In this document: in pieces, positions 31,601 to 33,497 of the stretch
Numbering within the stretch: the first letter of the stretch is position 1
Layout: each line of letters starts with the position of its first letter
Source: Hymenoscyphus infarciens
Lineage: Eukaryota; Ascomycota; Leotiomycetes; Helotiales; Helotiaceae
Assembly: GCA_001414345.1 (NCBI GenBank)
Contig: LLCB01000460.1
Span: 1-33,497 of the forward strand
DNA: 33,497 nucleotides
Reading direction: 5' to 3'
The notes under the pieces: model-generated
The model's database searches: none
The model's input: only the letters and a program-made list of their open reading frames with translations
Told to the model about the DNA's origin: nothing
Position numbers and translations under genes: made by a program

Positions 31601-32804
31601 GAGGTTTTTAAGAAAGCTTAATAAAAGTAATCTTATATAGAGATAAGTATCTAGTAGTAGATATAATAGTAATCTATTGCTTTTCTAGGAAGTTTTAAAG
31701 TATATAATTAGCTTATAAAGAAGAAAGGTAAGTAAATATCTTTATAAATTATAAGAGTACTAATTATTCTAGATCTATATTAGAGAGATTACTATAAATA
31801 TATATTCTATTATTAATAAAGACCTTAAGAAGCTATATAATATTAATTATAATATAGAATTACTATAATACCTTACTAATCTTAGAAGTAATCTAAAGAC
31901 TAATTAGAGAGAGCTTATATAAAGAAGTATAATATAAGCTATTTATCTTTTATTCTTCTTTTATCTACTCTAATTTAACAAAGTCCTTAAGATCTAGATA
32001 TATTATATTAAGGTTATTAATAAGTAGATTAGTAAGATTAAGCTAATACTTACGTTCTAGAAGATATACTAACTTAGTAGTAAGTTACCTCTCTTAGCCT
32101 TACTTCTTTTTACTACCTCTATCTAATTATCTATTAAATAGAGATTAAGCTCTTCTACCTTTACTTTAATAAAGAGAATCTATATCTTTACTCTATATAA
32201 GCACTTCTAAATTAGTTCTAGAAGTTATATATTACTAAGAGGTATATCTTTAAGAAGATTAATATAAATAACTAGGTAACTCTAAGTAGATTAGTATAAA
32301 CCTCTTACTCTCTTATAAATTACATAGCTAATTAATATAAGAAAGCGACGTCTTTTTTAAAGCTTTTAAGAGGAATCTTATAGAGATTAGTAATAATCCT
32401 AGGCTATATAGTACTTACTCTTTTCGTTATAGTAGATACTAGTACTTCTTAAGTATATTAGAGTAGAATATCTAATAACTCTATAATTAAGAGAAGTAGT
32501 CTATAAACTTTAATAACCTTACTATTATATAATACTTAATTAGTTAGAATAATAATCCTATAAAGTAGAGAGAGGACTTTTTAAAGCTAAAGAAGTATAA
32601 GAAAGATAAATGCTTTTACTATAGTAATTAGCTTACTTATATATTCATTCCTCGCTTAATTTACAAAGCTTTTAGCTAAGAAGTCTTATCTTTTATATAT
32701 AACTTTTATAAATAATTCGCTTAAAAGCTTCTTAATTTATAAGCTTCTTAGTAAGATTATAAGTTAATATTCGAATTATAAGTTTAAAATAAGTAGATTT
32801 AATA
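28697..32804. other. RIP-degraded block, origin unidentified
   Basis: 4.1 kb of AT-rich sequence. Both strands give long frames broken only by TAA/TAG, which is uninformative because TGA is nearly impossible where TpG is absent. A possible Cys-rich knuckle (KDKCFYYSN) at about 32601-32627 follows a K-rich stretch and may be a gag relic, but the spacing to a His is wrong. Short tandem repeats occur at 30945-30975 (gtagagatagag) and 31027-31098. No RT, integrase or transposase motif was found. Confidence 0.5.
31027..31098. repeat. 8-base tandem repeat AACCTTTT/AACCTCTT
   Basis: Nine contiguous units: two aatctctt, four aacctttt, three aacctctt. The order suggests a simple array with C/T variants. 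Confidence 0.95.
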
Positions 32805-33497
32805 CTTAAAGTAAAATAACTAGACTAATTATAAAAAAAGAAGTATTAAATAGGTATACTTAGTATTAAATAATAGCTTAATAGACTTATTACTTTCTAA
32901 GTAAATAGACGGATTATAGAAGAAGAAGTTTTAAATAAGTAGACTAAGTACTAAATAATAGATTAATAGGCTTATTATAATCTAATTGAATAGACTTAAT
33001 ACTTATAAAAGTAACTAAACTTCTTACTTTCTAAGTAAATAGATAAATAATTAAAGAAGAGGTATTAAAGAAGTAGACTTAGTACTAAATAATAGATTTA
33101 TAGACGTATTACTTTCTAAGTAAATAGACGGATTATAAAAGAAGAAGTACTTAGTACTAAATAATAGACTAATAGACTTATTACTTTCTAAGTAAATAGA
33201 CTTAATACTTAGAAAGTAACTAGACTAATTACTAAAGAGATATTAAAGAAGTAGACTTAGTACTAAATAATAGATTAATAGGCTTATTACTTTCAAAGTA
33301 AATAGACTTAATACTTAGAAAGTAACTAAACTTATTACTTAGTAAGTAACTAGACTAATTACTAAAGAGATATTAAAGAAGTAGACTTAGTACTAAATAA
33401 TAGATTAATAGACTTAATACTTAGAAAGTAACTAAACTTATTACTTTCTAAGTAAATAGATAAATTATAAAAGAAGAAGTATTAAATAAGTAGACTT
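32805..33497. repeat. AT-rich tandem satellite, right edge
   Basis: Units marked by taataaatag-like tactaaataatagattaa occur near 32861, 32949, 33081, 33148, 33259 and 33390, with shared modules gacttattactttctaagta, aatagacttaatacttaga and agaagtagacttagtac in shuffled order. Spacing is 67 to 132 bases. The array runs off the window. It is unrelated in sequence to the left-edge satellite but similar in structure: short modules, inverted pairs (tactttctaagta) and strong AT bias. Confidence 0.8.

Noticed and set aside
32601..32645. Gag zinc knuckle in the right-hand RIP block
   Set aside because: KCFYY could be CX2C, but the next His-like Tyr codon is at the wrong distance and no last Cys position fits, so it was not called as a domain.
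1..33497. tRNA or rRNA genes
   Set aside because: No cloverleaf with A and B boxes and no conserved rRNA stretch was noticed on either strand; a dedicated covariance search was not possible.

Overview
The window looks like a chromosomal segment of a filamentous ascomycete (Pezizomycotina). Three things point that way: a fungal-type gene with one 51-base intron (GTAAGT donor, TACTAAC branch site, CTAG acceptor), a pyrimidine-rich leader before its ATG, and long AT-rich tracts in which CpA and TpG are almost absent and TpA is in large excess. That last pattern is the footprint of repeat-induced point mutation (RIP). Roughly four fifths of the window is RIP-degraded. I cannot name the species; a leotiomycete would fit but is only a guess.

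Layout. 1-1085 is an AT-rich satellite running off the left edge. 1792-2141 is a minus-strand LTR of a Ty3-like family. About 2240-3470 is a small island of normal composition with a lineage-specific coiled-coil reading frame that seems to be decaying, preceded by a palindrome. About 3470-6890 is a minus-strand Ty1/copia remnant with a miniature LTR element (copy A, 5540-6239) inserted in its reverse transcriptase. About 6900-12365 is a plus-strand Tad-like LINE with a solo LTR (7691-8041, 5-base target duplication) inside its first coding region. 13017-14005 is a second, inverted copy (B) of the miniature element with a perfect 5-base target duplication. About 14690-20440 is the main gene island, holding one confident intact gene, a choline sulfatase (17847-19640), with a long non-coding upstream region. 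20708-28696 is a nearly complete Ty3/gypsy chromovirus with two LTRs, polypurine tract, zinc knuckle, protease, reverse transcriptase, RNase H, DD35E integrase and chromodomain, all RIP-inactivated. 28697-32800 is RIP-degraded DNA I cannot identify. 32805-33497 is a second AT-rich satellite running off the right edge.

Functionally the window is one metabolic gene, releasing sulfate and choline from the intracellular store choline-O-sulfate, surrounded by a graveyard of nested retroelements. The most unusual items are the two miniature elements with identical-length 113-base LTRs (one RIP-mutated at only one end), the nesting record, and the LTR family whose promoter/U5 part is conserved while its upstream part is not. 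Element functions were recognised by reading through RIP-type stop codons (TAA/TAG in place of CAA/CAG/TGG), so all element products are non-functional as they stand.
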